Below, piece after piece: positions 1 to 8,386 of a DNA stretch of 64,000 nt. Numbering within the stretch: position 1 is the first letter of the stretch; every line of letters starts with the position of its first letter. The stretch spans positions 126,817 through 190,816 of the forward strand of contig DDWS01000046.1 in NCBI GenBank assembly GCA_002347685.1, written 5' to 3'. The notes below the pieces were generated by a model, which searched no databases, had not been told where the DNA came from, and saw only the letters and a program-made list of their open reading frames with translations. The position numbers were made by a program, and so were the translations under genes. The DNA comes from Syntrophaceae bacterium UBA2280. GTDB lineage: Bacteria > Desulfobacterota > Syntrophia > Syntrophales > Smithellaceae.

Positions 1-162
1 CTCGAGAACAAACCCGTGCTTATCAACCGGATTTACGGCCTCGGGGGGCGCGACTTCATGCCGGAGCATGTCGAAGCGGTCATCAACGAAATGGCGGACA
101 TCTTAAGCCGCAAGGCCGCCGCGCCGCCCAAAAAATACATCAGTCTTCGTCAATATGTGTAA
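1..162 (+). CDS. 2-oxoacid:ferredoxin oxidoreductase alpha subunit, C-terminal fragment
   Basis: Only the last 53 codons are inside the window, ending in TAA at 160-162. The peptide contains the LINRIYGLGGRD segment typical of the end of the alpha subunit (PorA/VorB type) of multi-subunit pyruvate or 2-oxoacid:ferredoxin oxidoreductases. The beta subunit begins 9 bases further on behind the sequence AAAGGAG, so the two are one operon. Assignment rests mainly on that pairing; the 5' part lies outside the window. Confidence 0.75.
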   Translation, partial: LENKPVLINRIYGLGGRDFMPEHVEAVINEMADILSRKAAAPPKKYISLRQYV

Positions 163-171
163 AGGAGCCCC

Positions 172-1116
172 ATGACATCAACGCTCAAGATCAAAAACCT
201 CGCCTCCAAAGAAAACCGTCTGGCGCCGGGGCACCGCATGTGCCAGGGATGCGGCGCGGCCATCGTCGTCAAGATGGTTTTACTGGCTATCGACAAACCT
301 GTGGTAGCCTGTTCGCCCACAGGTTGTTTGGAAGTTACCACCTGCATTTCCGACTACACGGCCTGGAAAATCCCCTGGATTCATTCGGCCTTCGAAAACG
401 CCGCCGTTACGCTGGCCGGTGTGGAGACGATGTACCGAGCCCTCAAAAAGCGCGGCAAAATGTCGCACGACATGGCGTTTGTCGTTTTCGCGGGAGACGG
501 TGGAACCTACGATATCGGCCTGCAGAGCCTCTCCGGCGTGATGGAACGCGGTCATGACCTGCTCTATATCTGCTATGACAACGGCGCCTACATGAACACC
601 GGCACGCAGCGATCCGGCGCAACGCCGTTCGGCGCATCGACCACCACCTCGCCCGCGGGAAGCGCCGTGCCGGGTAAACTCCAAGTGCGTAAGGACATAA
701 CCAAAATCATGGCCGCACACAACATTCCCTATGCAGCGCAGGCCTCGCCCAGCCATCATCTTGATCTGATGCGCAAGGTTCAAAAAGCCGTCTCGATTCC
801 CGGGCCGAAGTTCATCAACATTTTGTCGCCCTGTCACCGGGGCTGGCGCTCGAAAGCGGACGACGCCATTTCCATCTCGAGGCTGGCGGTCAACACCCGG
901 TTCTGGCCTCTGTATGAAATTGAAAACGGCAAAACGAGGATGACGCATATCCCGAAGGAAAAGCTGCCTCTGGAGACCTTCCTTAGGCCACAGGGGCGCT
1001 TCGCGCATCTGTTCCGGCCGGAAAACGCATGGATGTTGGAAGATTCGCAGCGCCGTGTGGACACGGAATGGGAAGCACTGATCGCATCGGGACCGCCCCA
1101 CACCTCTGAAAGGTAG
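172..1116 (+). CDS. porB: Pyruvate/2-oxoacid:ferredoxin oxidoreductase, beta subunit
   Basis: A cytoplasmic TPP- and [4Fe-4S]-binding subunit that, with alpha (and gamma/delta), oxidatively decarboxylates a 2-oxoacid to acyl-CoA and reduces ferredoxin, or runs backwards as a synthase. At 314 residues it has the normal length. Likely cluster ligands are C24 and C27 (MCQGCGA), C52 (SPTGC) and C221 (SPCHRGW). The TPP/Mg motif is GDGG at 108-111 with a following [10 protein letters not shown] segment. Start ATG follows AAAGGAG. It sits directly behind the alpha subunit, and carB starts 2 bases after its stop. Reduced ferredoxin from this enzyme would be a plausible electron source for hydrogen or formate production by the neighbouring genes. 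Pyruvate versus another 2-oxoacid cannot be settled from this subunit. Confidence 0.88.
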   Translation: MTSTLKIKNLASKENRLAPGHRMCQGCGAAIVVKMVLLAIDKPVVACSPTGCLEVTTCISDYTAWKIPWIHSAFENAAVTLAGVETMYRALKKRGKMSHDMAFVVFAGDGGTYDIGLQSLSGVMERGHDLLYICYDNGAYMNTGTQRSGATPFGASTTTSPAGSAVPGKLQVRKDITKIMAAHNIPYAAQASPSHHLDLMRKVQKAVSIPGPKFINILSPCHRGWRSKADDAISISRLAVNTRFWPLYEIENGKTRMTHIPKEKLPLETFLRPQGRFAHLFRPENAWMLEDSQRRVDTEWEALIASGPPHTSER

Positions 1117-1118
1117 CC

Positions 1119-4100
1119 ATGCCGCGTAGAAACGACCTGCACACTATTATGATCGTCGGGGCCGGACCGATCGTTATCGGTCAGGCTTGCGAATTCGACT
1201 ACTCGGGCGTTCAGGCCTGCAAGGCGCTCAAGTCCAACGGTTATCGCGTGGTGCTGGTCAACAGCAATCCCGCGACGATCATGACAGACCCGGAGATGGC
1301 CGACCGCACTTACATCGAGCCGGTCACGGCGGATGTCGTGGCGGACATTATCGCGCGTGAACGCCCGGACGCGCTTTTACCGACGATGGGCGGACAGACC
1401 GCGCTCAATGTGGCGGTCGAACTCGACCGCATGGGAACGCTCAAAGCCTTCGGCGTGGAATTGATCGGCGCGTCCCTTCCCGCCATCCACAAAGCTGAAG
1501 ACCGCGAGCTCTTCCGCCAGGCCATGGAGCGCATCGGTTTATCGATGGCCGCAAGCGCCGTCGCCACCAATCTATCTGATGCGCGCACCGTGGCCGCAAA
1601 GCTCGGCTATCCCGTCATCATCCGCCCCGCCTTCACCCTGGGCGGCACGGGCGGCGGCGTGGCCTACAATCCCGAAGAGTTCGACGCCATTGCCGGCGCC
1701 GGTCTCGACGCGAGCCTCATCGGCCAGATCCTCGTGGAGGAATCCCTCCTGGGCTGGAAGGAGTTCGAACTGGAAGTCGTGCGTGACGCCCGGGACAACG
1801 TCATCATCGTCTGCTCGATTGAAAATCTCGATCCCATGGGTGTGCACACCGGCGACAGCATCACGGTCGCCCCGTCTCAAACACTTTCTGACCGGGAATA
1901 TCAGACCATGCGCGATGCGGCTATCGCGATCATCCGCGAAATCGGCGTGGATACGGGCGGCTCCAACGTGCAGTTTGCCGTAAACCCCGAAAACGGCCGG
2001 CTGCTTGTCGTGGAGATGAATCCGCGCGTGTCGCGCAGCTCCGCGCTCGCCTCCAAAGCGACGGGGTTTCCCATCGCCAAGGTTGCAGCGCTGCTGGCCG
2101 TGGGCTACACGCTCGACGAAATCCAAAACGACATCACGGGTAAAACTCTGGCCGCCTTCGAACCGGCGCTCGACTACTGTGTGGTAAAAATCCCGCGCTT
2201 CGCATTTGAAAAATTTCCCGAATCACCCGACAGCCTGACCACTTCCATGAAATCGGTGGGTGAAGCCATGTCCATCGGACGCACCTTCAAGGAAGCCCTG
2301 CAAAAAGGCCTGCGGTCTCTCGAAACCGGTCGATTCGGCCTGGGCGCCGACGGCCGCCGTCCTTTATCGGAGCCGCCTCCCACACCGGAGACGATTCTTG
2401 AAAAGCTCGGCATCCCCCAGTCCCGGCGCATTTTCGCCTTGCGTGACGCCGTCAGGCTGGGACTGACCACGCAAAGGATTTGTGAACTTTCCGGCATCGA
2501 CCCGTGGTTCATCGAGCAGATAAGGGAAATCGTCGCGGTGGAAGAAGAAATCGCTCAAGCTCCGCGACCTTTAAACGAAAATACGCTGCGTCTGGCCAAA
2601 ACCTTCGGCTTTTCGGACCATCAGATCGCGCATCTTGCGGCGTCAACCGAAGAGGATGTGGCCAACCGCCGAAGTGACCTGGGAGTCACTCCCACCTATA
2701 AGCTGGTGGACACATGCGCAGGCGAGTTCGAGGCGCAAACCCCCTACTACTATTCCACCTATGAAACCGAATGCGAGGCCCGCCCTTCAGACCGGCCGAA
2801 AGTCATCGTCATCGGCGGCGGCCCCAACCGCATCGGCCAGGGCATCGAATTCGACTATTGCTGCGTCCACGCCTCTCAGGCCCTGCGCGAGGAGGGCGTG
2901 GAAAGCATCATGATCAACTCGAATCCGGAAACGGTGAGCACGGATTACGACACGTCCGACAAGCTCTACTTCGAACCTCTGACGCTTGAGGATGTCCTGC
3001 ATATCGTCGCCGTGGAGAAACCCAGAGGCGTCATCGTTCAACTGGGTGGACAGACGCCTCTCAATCTGGCCATGCCCCTTTCGCGCGCGGGCGTTCCCAT
3101 CCTGGGCACGAAGCCCGATCAGATCGCCCGGGCGGAGGACCGGGGCCTGTTCCAGTCGCTTCTCCATAAGCTCAAGTTGCTCCAGCCGGCAAGCGACGCG
3201 GCGCTCTCGCTTCCTGAGGCGTTAAAAATAGCGGCGCGCATCGGCTATCCGGTGTTGGTTCGCCCCTCATTTGTCCTGGGCGGACGCGCCATGAAAATCG
3301 TTCAATCCCCCTCCGAGCTGGAACAATTCGCTGAGGCGGCATTTGAGGCGGCAGGCGGGCATCCGGTGCTGATCGACCAGTTTCTAGACGACGCGCTGGA
3401 AGTGGATGTGGATGGTCTGGCCGACGGAAGGCAAGCCATCGTGGCGGGCGTTATGGAGCATATCGAAGCGGCGGGCATTCACTCTGGCGATTCGGCCTGC
3501 GTGCTCCCACCGCAAACCATTGCCCCGGCCATGATCGCGCACATTGAGGCCGCCACCTGCGCCATTGCACTCGATCTACAAACCGTGGGTCTGATCAACA
3601 TTCAGTTCGCCGTGCGCCGGGGCCGGCTTTATGTGCTGGAGGCCAATCCACGGGCTTCGCGCACCGTCCCGTTTGTCAGCAAGGCCACCGGCGTGCCGCT
3701 TTGCAAACTGGCCGTCAAAATCATGCTGGGCCGCACGATTGCCGATCTGGGACTCGCCCACGGAATCCCTGCCCCCAGGCATGTCAGTGTGAAGGAGGCA
3801 GTGCTCCCCTTCAAGAAATTCCCCGGCGTCGATCCCCTGCTGGGGCCTGAGATGAAATCCACCGGCGAAGTCATGGGGATTGCCGATAATTTCGGCCGGG
3901 CGTTTGCCAAGGCCCAGCTCGCCGCGGGACAAAGACTTCCCGTCTCCGGCCGTGTCTTTCTGTCGCTGGCAGACAAGGACAAGCGGCAGGCGGACATCAT
4001 CGCCCGGTCGCTTACCGCCTCGGGATTCGATCTTGTGGCGACGGCGGGCACCGCCCGATATGTGAGCAGCCTGGGCATCGGCTGTCATGCTATTAAAAAA

Positions 4101-4373
4101 GTTTCCGAAGGCAGGCCCAATGTGGTGGACGCCGTCAAAAACAACGAGATCCGATTAATCATAAACACTGAACACGGACGCGATTCGTCCCGCGACGGTT
4201 ACGCCATCCGCCGGGCGGCGCTGGCGCAGGACATCCCTTATGCCACAACGCTTTCCGCCGCTATAGCGATGTGTCTGGCCATTGAGAATCTCAAAAAAGA
4301 AAAACTTTCCGTTTGCAGTATTCAGGAATACCACACGTCAGCATGTATTCCGGTTTATAACCGAAATCAATAG
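1119..4373 (+). CDS. carB: Carbamoyl-phosphate synthase large subunit
   Basis: Makes carbamoyl phosphate from bicarbonate, ammonia and two ATP for pyrimidines and arginine. The 1084 residues match the family length (about 1070). Two tandem ATP-grasp halves are clear: each starts with a nucleotide-fold segment ([13 protein letters not shown] near 10; [14 protein letters not shown] near 560) and contains the EFDY and GGQT(A/P)LN signatures. The C-terminal methylglyoxal-synthase-like allosteric domain follows the STGEVMG motif. The glutaminase subunit carA is not adjacent. The gene is wedged between porB (2-base gap) and the [FeFe] hydrogenase genes (20-base gap), an unusual place for a biosynthetic gene and probably the result of operon assembly rather than a functional link. 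No frameshift or missing domain is seen. Confidence 0.95.
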   Translation: MPRRNDLHTIMIVGAGPIVIGQACEFDYSGVQACKALKSNGYRVVLVNSNPATIMTDPEMADRTYIEPVTADVVADIIARERPDALLPTMGGQTALNVAVELDRMGTLKAFGVELIGASLPAIHKAEDRELFRQAMERIGLSMAASAVATNLSDARTVAAKLGYPVIIRPAFTLGGTGGGVAYNPEEFDAIAGAGLDASLIGQILVEESLLGWKEFELEVVRDARDNVIIVCSIENLDPMGVHTGDSITVAPSQTLSDREYQTMRDAAIAIIREIGVDTGGSNVQFAVNPENGRLLVVEMNPRVSRSSALASKATGFPIAKVAALLAVGYTLDEIQNDITGKTLAAFEPALDYCVVKIPRFAFEKFPESPDSLTTSMKSVGEAMSIGRTFKEALQKGLRSLETGRFGLGADGRRPLSEPPPTPETILEKLGIPQSRRIFALRDAVRLGLTTQRICELSGIDPWFIEQIREIVAVEEEIAQAPRPLNENTLRLAKTFGFSDHQIAHLAASTEEDVANRRSDLGVTPTYKLVDTCAGEFEAQTPYYYSTYETECEARPSDRPKVIVIGGGPNRIGQGIEFDYCCVHASQALREEGVESIMINSNPETVSTDYDTSDKLYFEPLTLEDVLHIVAVEKPRGVIVQLGGQTPLNLAMPLSRAGVPILGTKPDQIARAEDRGLFQSLLHKLKLLQPASDAALSLPEALKIAARIGYPVLVRPSFVLGGRAMKIVQSPSELEQFAEAAFEAAGGHPVLIDQFLDDALEVDVDGLADGRQAIVAGVMEHIEAAGIHSGDSACVLPPQTIAPAMIAHIEAATCAIALDLQTVGLINIQFAVRRGRLYVLEANPRASRTVPFVSKATGVPLCKLAVKIMLGRTIADLGLAHGIPAPRHVSVKEAVLPFKKFPGVDPLLGPEMKSTGEVMGIADNFGRAFAKAQLAAGQRLPVSGRVFLSLADKDKRQADIIARSLTASGFDLVATAGTARYVSSLGIGCHAIKKVSEGRPNVVDAVKNNEIRLIINTEHGRDSSRDGYAIRRAALAQDIPYATTLSAAIAMCLAIENLKKEKLSVCSIQEYHTSACIPVYNRNQ

Positions 4374-4393
4374 ATCACAAAAAGGAGAAAAAA

Positions 4394-5671
4394 ATGAACG
4401 CAGTAGCAAAAACCTATCAAAAAGGGGAAATCCCCGGCTTGATCGCCATTCGGGCATCCGCCTGCAAGGGTTGCGACGCCTGCCAGCGGTACTGTCCGAC
4501 GGGCGCCATCACGGGCTCGTTCGGCGCCACCCACGGCATTGACGTCGATCTTTGCCTGAGCTGCGGCCAGTGCCTCATCAGCTGTCCCTTCGACGCCGTT
4601 TACGAAACGGACGATGCGGTGGACCAGGTGATCGCCAACCTTCGGGACAAAAGCGTTTCGGTGGTCGGCATTATCGCACCGGCTGTGCGCGTGGCCATCG
4701 GCGAGGAGTTCGGCATGAAAACAGGTTCGCTGGTGACCGGCAAGCTCTACGGCTCGATGAAGAAAGCCGGTTTTGAAATCCTCGACAACAATTTTGCGGC
4801 AGACCTCACCATCATGGAAGAAGGTTCGGAGTTGATCTCCCGCGCGCGCCACGCCGTCTTCGGCGAAAAGAGCGCGCACGGCGAACCGATCGGCCCTCTG
4901 CCCCAGCTCACCTCCTGCTGCCCCGCCTGGGTTCGGTATGTGGAAACCCAGTGCCCGGCGCTGATTCCCCATCTGTCTTCAGCAAAATCCCCTCAGCAGA
5001 TGGCCGGAACCGTCGCCAAAACCTACGGGACAAAAGTGTGGAACAAACCGGCTTCGCAGATTTTCACCGTCGGCATCATGCCCTGCACGGCCAAGAAGTT
5101 TGAAGCCTCGCGACCCGAGTTTACAAGCGCTTACGAATTCAACAAAAAGCAGAATCGTGAGACAGGCCCCGCCTACCCGGACGTGGATGTCGTGCTGACC
5201 ACGCGCGATCTGGCGCGCCTGTTCAAGAAGATGAAGATTGATCTGGCCAAAGAAGCCGACTATTCCCCGGATATTCTGTTTGCGGAATATTCCGGCGCGG
5301 GCACGATCTTCGGCAACACCGGGGGCGTCATGGAAGCGGCGGTGCGCACCGCCTATGCGGTGCTGACCGGCGAAGAACTGGCAAACGTCGAGTTCAAACC
5401 CGTCCGTGGTCTGAAAGGGGTCAAAAGCGCCTCGGTCACGCTCAAAGACGCCAAGTACGGCAAGGATGTCACAATCAACCTGGCGGTCGTCCACGACATG
5501 GCGCGCAACATCAAGCCGATCGTCGATGACGTACTGGCCGGCAAATCTCCGTATCACTTCATCGAGGTGATGAACTGCCCCGCCGGCTGCATAAACGGCG
5601 GCGGCCAGCCGATTGACAAAAGCGGTTCATCCTGGGTAGAGGCGATCCGGCCTCTGTTTGCCTGGAAATAA
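4394..5671 (+). CDS. hydA: [FeFe] hydrogenase large subunit, periplasmic type
   Basis: Catalytic subunit for reversible H2 formation. Two N-terminal [4Fe-4S] ferredoxin clusters (C24, C27, C30, C34 and C54, C57, C60, C64) are followed by the H-cluster domain with all three signatures: TSCCPAW (173-179), MPCTAKKFE (229-237) and the ECMN-type motif near the C-terminus, here EVMNCPAGC with C395 and C399. The large subunit has no signal peptide. In Desulfovibrio-type enzymes it is carried out of the cell by the Tat signal of the small subunit, which is the next gene here. Start ATG has AAGGAG 7 bases upstream. A membrane cytochrome b follows, so the likely role is H2 uptake or release coupled to the quinone pool, as proposed for reverse electron transfer in syntrophs. 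Confidence 0.94.
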   Translation: MNAVAKTYQKGEIPGLIAIRASACKGCDACQRYCPTGAITGSFGATHGIDVDLCLSCGQCLISCPFDAVYETDDAVDQVIANLRDKSVSVVGIIAPAVRVAIGEEFGMKTGSLVTGKLYGSMKKAGFEILDNNFAADLTIMEEGSELISRARHAVFGEKSAHGEPIGPLPQLTSCCPAWVRYVETQCPALIPHLSSAKSPQQMAGTVAKTYGTKVWNKPASQIFTVGIMPCTAKKFEASRPEFTSAYEFNKKQNRETGPAYPDVDVVLTTRDLARLFKKMKIDLAKEADYSPDILFAEYSGAGTIFGNTGGVMEAAVRTAYAVLTGEELANVEFKPVRGLKGVKSASVTLKDAKYGKDVTINLAVVHDMARNIKPIVDDVLAGKSPYHFIEVMNCPAGCINGGGQPIDKSGSSWVEAIRPLFAWK

Positions 5672-5694
5672 CATATCAATGAAAGGAGTCCTCT

Positions 5695-6015
5695 ATGTCT
5701 GAACATAAATATCAATATACGGAAAATCCCTTTGCCGTCACAAGGCGGGAATTCATCACCATCACCGGTGTCATCACGGCATTTCTGGCCCTTCCAGCCA
5801 TCTGGATCAAGTCGGTTGCTTCCTCGAACAACGCCTACATTCAAGCCAGAACCCAGGGACTGTATGTCGACGACGTCAAATCGACCATCCGGGTGAGTCA
5901 CGCCAACATTGCCGTAAACCGCTATTACAAAGAATTCGGAGGAGAACCGCTGGGGCATCTCTCTCACAAACTTTTGCATACCCATTACATTAACCGGACC
6001 AAAGGTCTTGGCTGA
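5695..6015 (+). CDS. hydB: [FeFe] hydrogenase small subunit with Tat signal
   Basis: A 106-residue protein that wraps around the large subunit in Desulfovibrio-type periplasmic [FeFe] hydrogenases. The N-terminus has a twin-arginine signal (TRREFITITGV, about residues 16-26) followed by a hydrophobic stretch. The mature part ends in the family's conserved segment PLGHLSHKLLHTHY followed by a short basic tail. A strong GAAAGGAG precedes the ATG and the gene is 23 bases behind hydA. The Tat signal implies that the HydAB pair is exported after folding and cofactor insertion, so the maturases encoded at 12.2-14.9 kb would act before export. Confidence 0.9.
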   Translation: MSEHKYQYTENPFAVTRREFITITGVITAFLALPAIWIKSVASSNNAYIQARTQGLYVDDVKSTIRVSHANIAVNRYYKEFGGEPLGHLSHKLLHTHYINRTKGLG

Positions 6016-6032
6016 GATAAGGAGGATAAACC

Positions 6033-6692
6033 ATGAGCCACGATAAAATGATTTTAAAGCACCCGTTGAGCGTCCGCATGTTTCACTATTTTCTGATTCT
6101 AAGTTTTCTGCCGCTTGCCGTCACGGGCGTTCTTCTTTACTTCAAACCCCTGTCGGATGCCGCTATGCACCTGACCATGCAGATCCACGCTGCGGCGGGC
6201 GTCGCTTTGACCATTGCCTGCGCCTCGTTTTTCTTTCTGGCGTACGACCGCGTTGTGCTGTTCATCAAACGCGTTTTTTCGGTTTCCCTCGCGGATCTGA
6301 AATGGTTTGCCGTTCTTGGCGGCTACCCTCAGAAACTGATCCTTCGCAAAAAAGTACCCGTGCCGCCCATGGGAAAATACAATTCGGGCCAAAAACTCTT
6401 CGGCATTTTCGTTCTGATCGGAGGATCGCTCCTGATCCTCTCCGGCTGGATTCTCTGGGGATTCCCGCACGCCATGCCGCGAGGCTTTGTCTCCCTGATG
6501 GGGGACGTGCACCTGATCGCCGGGATCGTGCTGACGCTTTTCCTTTGCGTTCACCTCTTTTTGGGGGTTTACATGTTCGACGATTTCAAGGCGATGATCC
6601 TGCATGGCAAAATTCCCTATGAGGAAGCCAGGGAAATGTCGTCTCTGTGGGTGCGAAAAGAAGTCATCCCCATTTCCGAAAACAAGTGTTAG
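6033..6692 (+). CDS. Membrane cytochrome b subunit of hydrogenase/formate dehydrogenase type
   Basis: A 219-residue membrane protein with four hydrophobic segments (about residues 17-38, 52-75, 123-143 and 163-183). Histidines in or next to them (H9, H17, H51, H163 and H176 by eye) could bind two b-type hemes. It resembles the cytochrome b561 family subunits FdnI/HyaC, which pass electrons between a periplasmic hydrogenase or formate dehydrogenase and the quinone pool. It is 17 bases behind hydB with AAGGAGG before the ATG, so HydA-HydB-CytB form one unit. In a syntroph this could let menaquinol electrons from acyl-CoA dehydrogenases leave as H2 at the expense of the proton gradient; that role is inference from neighbourhood. 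Confidence 0.85.
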   Translation: MSHDKMILKHPLSVRMFHYFLILSFLPLAVTGVLLYFKPLSDAAMHLTMQIHAAAGVALTIACASFFFLAYDRVVLFIKRVFSVSLADLKWFAVLGGYPQKLILRKKVPVPPMGKYNSGQKLFGIFVLIGGSLLILSGWILWGFPHAMPRGFVSLMGDVHLIAGIVLTLFLCVHLFLGVYMFDDFKAMILHGKIPYEEAREMSSLWVRKEVIPISENKC

Positions 6693-7125
6693 ACGCACAG
6701 ATGCAGCGTTCAACCTGAACTTCAGCCAGGCAAGTCTCTAAGAGAGAGGAACTTTCTGACCTCAAGGATATTTGTCGTTCTCTTTGCCGGAAGACGCCAA
6801 CATGCACCCCATGCTTTACAATACGCCCCTGTTATGAAATACATCAGAGGCCTACCTCCAACTGACTGATATAAATGACAATATGATTTTGCAGTCATGC
6901 ATGAAGAATGCATGATAGATTATTTCGCAGCAATCGATCACTGCGCGGATACGGTCATCCTGTTTACGGATTCAATGCTCACCGGAGATCCTACCAGCTA
7001 GAGACCGCCCGCTTCACGATGCGCCCCGGAAATCTTTCATATTGACAACCCATGCGGATTCACGGTTAAACAGACGTGCCAGGCCAACGTGTCAGGCAAG
7101 TACAATGACGCAAGGGGAACCGGAT
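6693..7125. other. Intergenic region with an 8-bp inverted repeat
   Basis: About 430 bases separate the hydrogenase unit from the SDR operon. The only clear structure is an inverted repeat at 6895-6915 (TCATGCAT, five bases, ATGCATGA). No run of T follows it, so it is not a standard terminator and may be an operator. A TTGACA at 7042-7047 with a poor -10 (GTTAAA, 17 bases on) could drive the SDR operon. An apparent leftward frame at 6722-6913 has no supporting features. Confidence 0.4.
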
Positions 7126-7923
7126 ATGATTGCCATGGATATGACCGACAAAATTACGCTGATCACCGGGGCGGGCGGCGGTATTGGCGGAGGCATCGCC
7201 GATGTGTTCGCTAAAGCCGGCGCAACCGTTTATGTCGCGGATCTGGACGTAAACGACGCGAAGGCCAAAGCGGACCAGATCCGGCAGGAAGGGGGCCAGG
7301 CCTGTGCGGCCGGCCTCGATATCACAAGTAAAACCGACATCCAGGCGCTGGTCGGTCGCATCGTCGAGGAAAAGGGCGCCATCGATCACCTCATCAACTG
7401 CGCCGGCATCTCGATCAACAAACCCTATATGGAGTCCAGCGACGATGAATTTCGAAAAATTCTGGACGTGAATCTCATCGGCGTCCATAACTGCTGTCAG
7501 ACTGTCCTGACGCAGATGATTCCCCGGAAATCCGGAAAGATCGTCAACATCCTGTCTGCGTCTTCCAGAATGGGCAGCGACTTTTTTTCACATTATTCGT
7601 CTTCCAAATTCGGCCTGATGGGCCTGACCCAAAGCATCGGTCTGGCGGTCGCACGGCACAACATCAATGTCAACGGAATTTGTCCCGGCATCATTGTCAC
7701 CAAACTGGGCGAGAAACAGGGCGGCAGTCTGGTCCAGCAGATGTGCAGGTATTCCGGGAAACCCGAAGAAGTTCATCTCGAATCCCTCAGAAAATCCATT
7801 CCGCTCAGACGATTCCAAAGCGGAGAAGATATCGGGCACATGGCCTTGTTTCTATGTTCCGAGCTTTCCTCGAACATCACCTGCCAGGCGTTCAACGTCT
7901 GCGGCGGAATGAGGATGAATTGA
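7126..7923 (+). CDS. Short-chain dehydrogenase/reductase (SDR)
   Basis: A 265-residue classical SDR oxidoreductase. The Rossmann motif TGAGGGIG lies at residues 14-21, NCAGIS is the NNAG-equivalent, and the catalytic YSSSK places Tyr157 and Lys161. The C-terminus keeps the ICPGIIVT segment. An acidic residue after beta-2 (ADLD) favours NAD(H) over NADP(H). The ATG at 7126 is chosen because AAGGGG precedes it by 7 bases; upstream in-frame starts at 7105 and 7042 have no ribosome site. It begins a close-packed run of four genes (SDR, DNPH1-like, U32, acyl-CoA synthetase-like). Substrate is unknown; sugar alcohols, 3-hydroxyacyl-CoA and hydroxysteroids are all used by relatives. Confidence 0.85.
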   Translation: MIAMDMTDKITLITGAGGGIGGGIADVFAKAGATVYVADLDVNDAKAKADQIRQEGGQACAAGLDITSKTDIQALVGRIVEEKGAIDHLINCAGISINKPYMESSDDEFRKILDVNLIGVHNCCQTVLTQMIPRKSGKIVNILSASSRMGSDFFSHYSSSKFGLMGLTQSIGLAVARHNINVNGICPGIIVTKLGEKQGGSLVQQMCRYSGKPEEVHLESLRKSIPLRRFQSGEDIGHMALFLCSELSSNITCQAFNVCGGMRMN

Positions 7924-7927
7924 GGCT

Positions 7928-8386
7928 ATGAAGATCTACTTCGCCGGTTCGATTCGTGCGGGGCGTGATGACGTTTCCATCTACGAAGCCCTGATCACGG
8001 AGATGAAAAAATATGGGGATGTACTGACCGAGCACGTCGGCAATGCCGCTCTTTCCGTAAAGGGTGACGACGGCCCCACCGACCGTTACATCCACAACCG
8101 GGACATGGCCTGGCTTAAATCCTGCGACTGCGTGGTGGCAGAAGTGACCACACCGTCTTTGGGAGTGGGCTATGAGCTGGGATGGGCCACCGCGCTACAC
8201 AAGCCGGTCTTATGCCTTCACCGGTCCACACCCAAGATACCTCTTTCCGCCATGATCGCCGGCAGCAGTGCCATCCAGACGGTTGCCTATTCATCCATCG
8301 ATGAGGCCATCGAGGTGATAGAGAAATTCCTCAGGCATGCAGGGTACAGCCGCGACCGTTCCCCGCATTCACAGGACATCACATGA
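7928..8386 (+). CDS. 2'-deoxynucleoside 5'-phosphate N-hydrolase (DNPH1/Rcl family)
   Basis: A 152-residue homologue of DNPH1/Rcl, which hydrolyses the N-glycosidic bond of deoxynucleotide monophosphates to free base and deoxyribose 5-phosphate. Family features are an N-terminal YFAGSIRAGR (4-13), the LTEHV segment (33-37), D59 in IHNRDM, and AEVTTPSLGVGYELG (71-85). E83 in the latter aligns with the catalytic glutamate of the human enzyme. Start ATG is 4 bases after the SDR stop. The stop overlaps the next ATG (ATGA at 8383-8386), implying translational coupling to the U32 protein. A role in cleaning up modified deoxynucleotides or in salvage is likely; a link to the neighbours is not obvious. 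Confidence 0.87.
   Translation: MKIYFAGSIRAGRDDVSIYEALITEMKKYGDVLTEHVGNAALSVKGDDGPTDRYIHNRDMAWLKSCDCVVAEVTTPSLGVGYELGWATALHKPVLCLHRSTPKIPLSAMIAGSSAIQTVAYSSIDEAIEVIEKFLRHAGYSRDRSPHSQDIT

Noticed and set aside
6722..6913. Leftward 63-codon reading frame
   Set aside because: No ribosome site, no recognisable domain, and it overlaps an inverted repeat.
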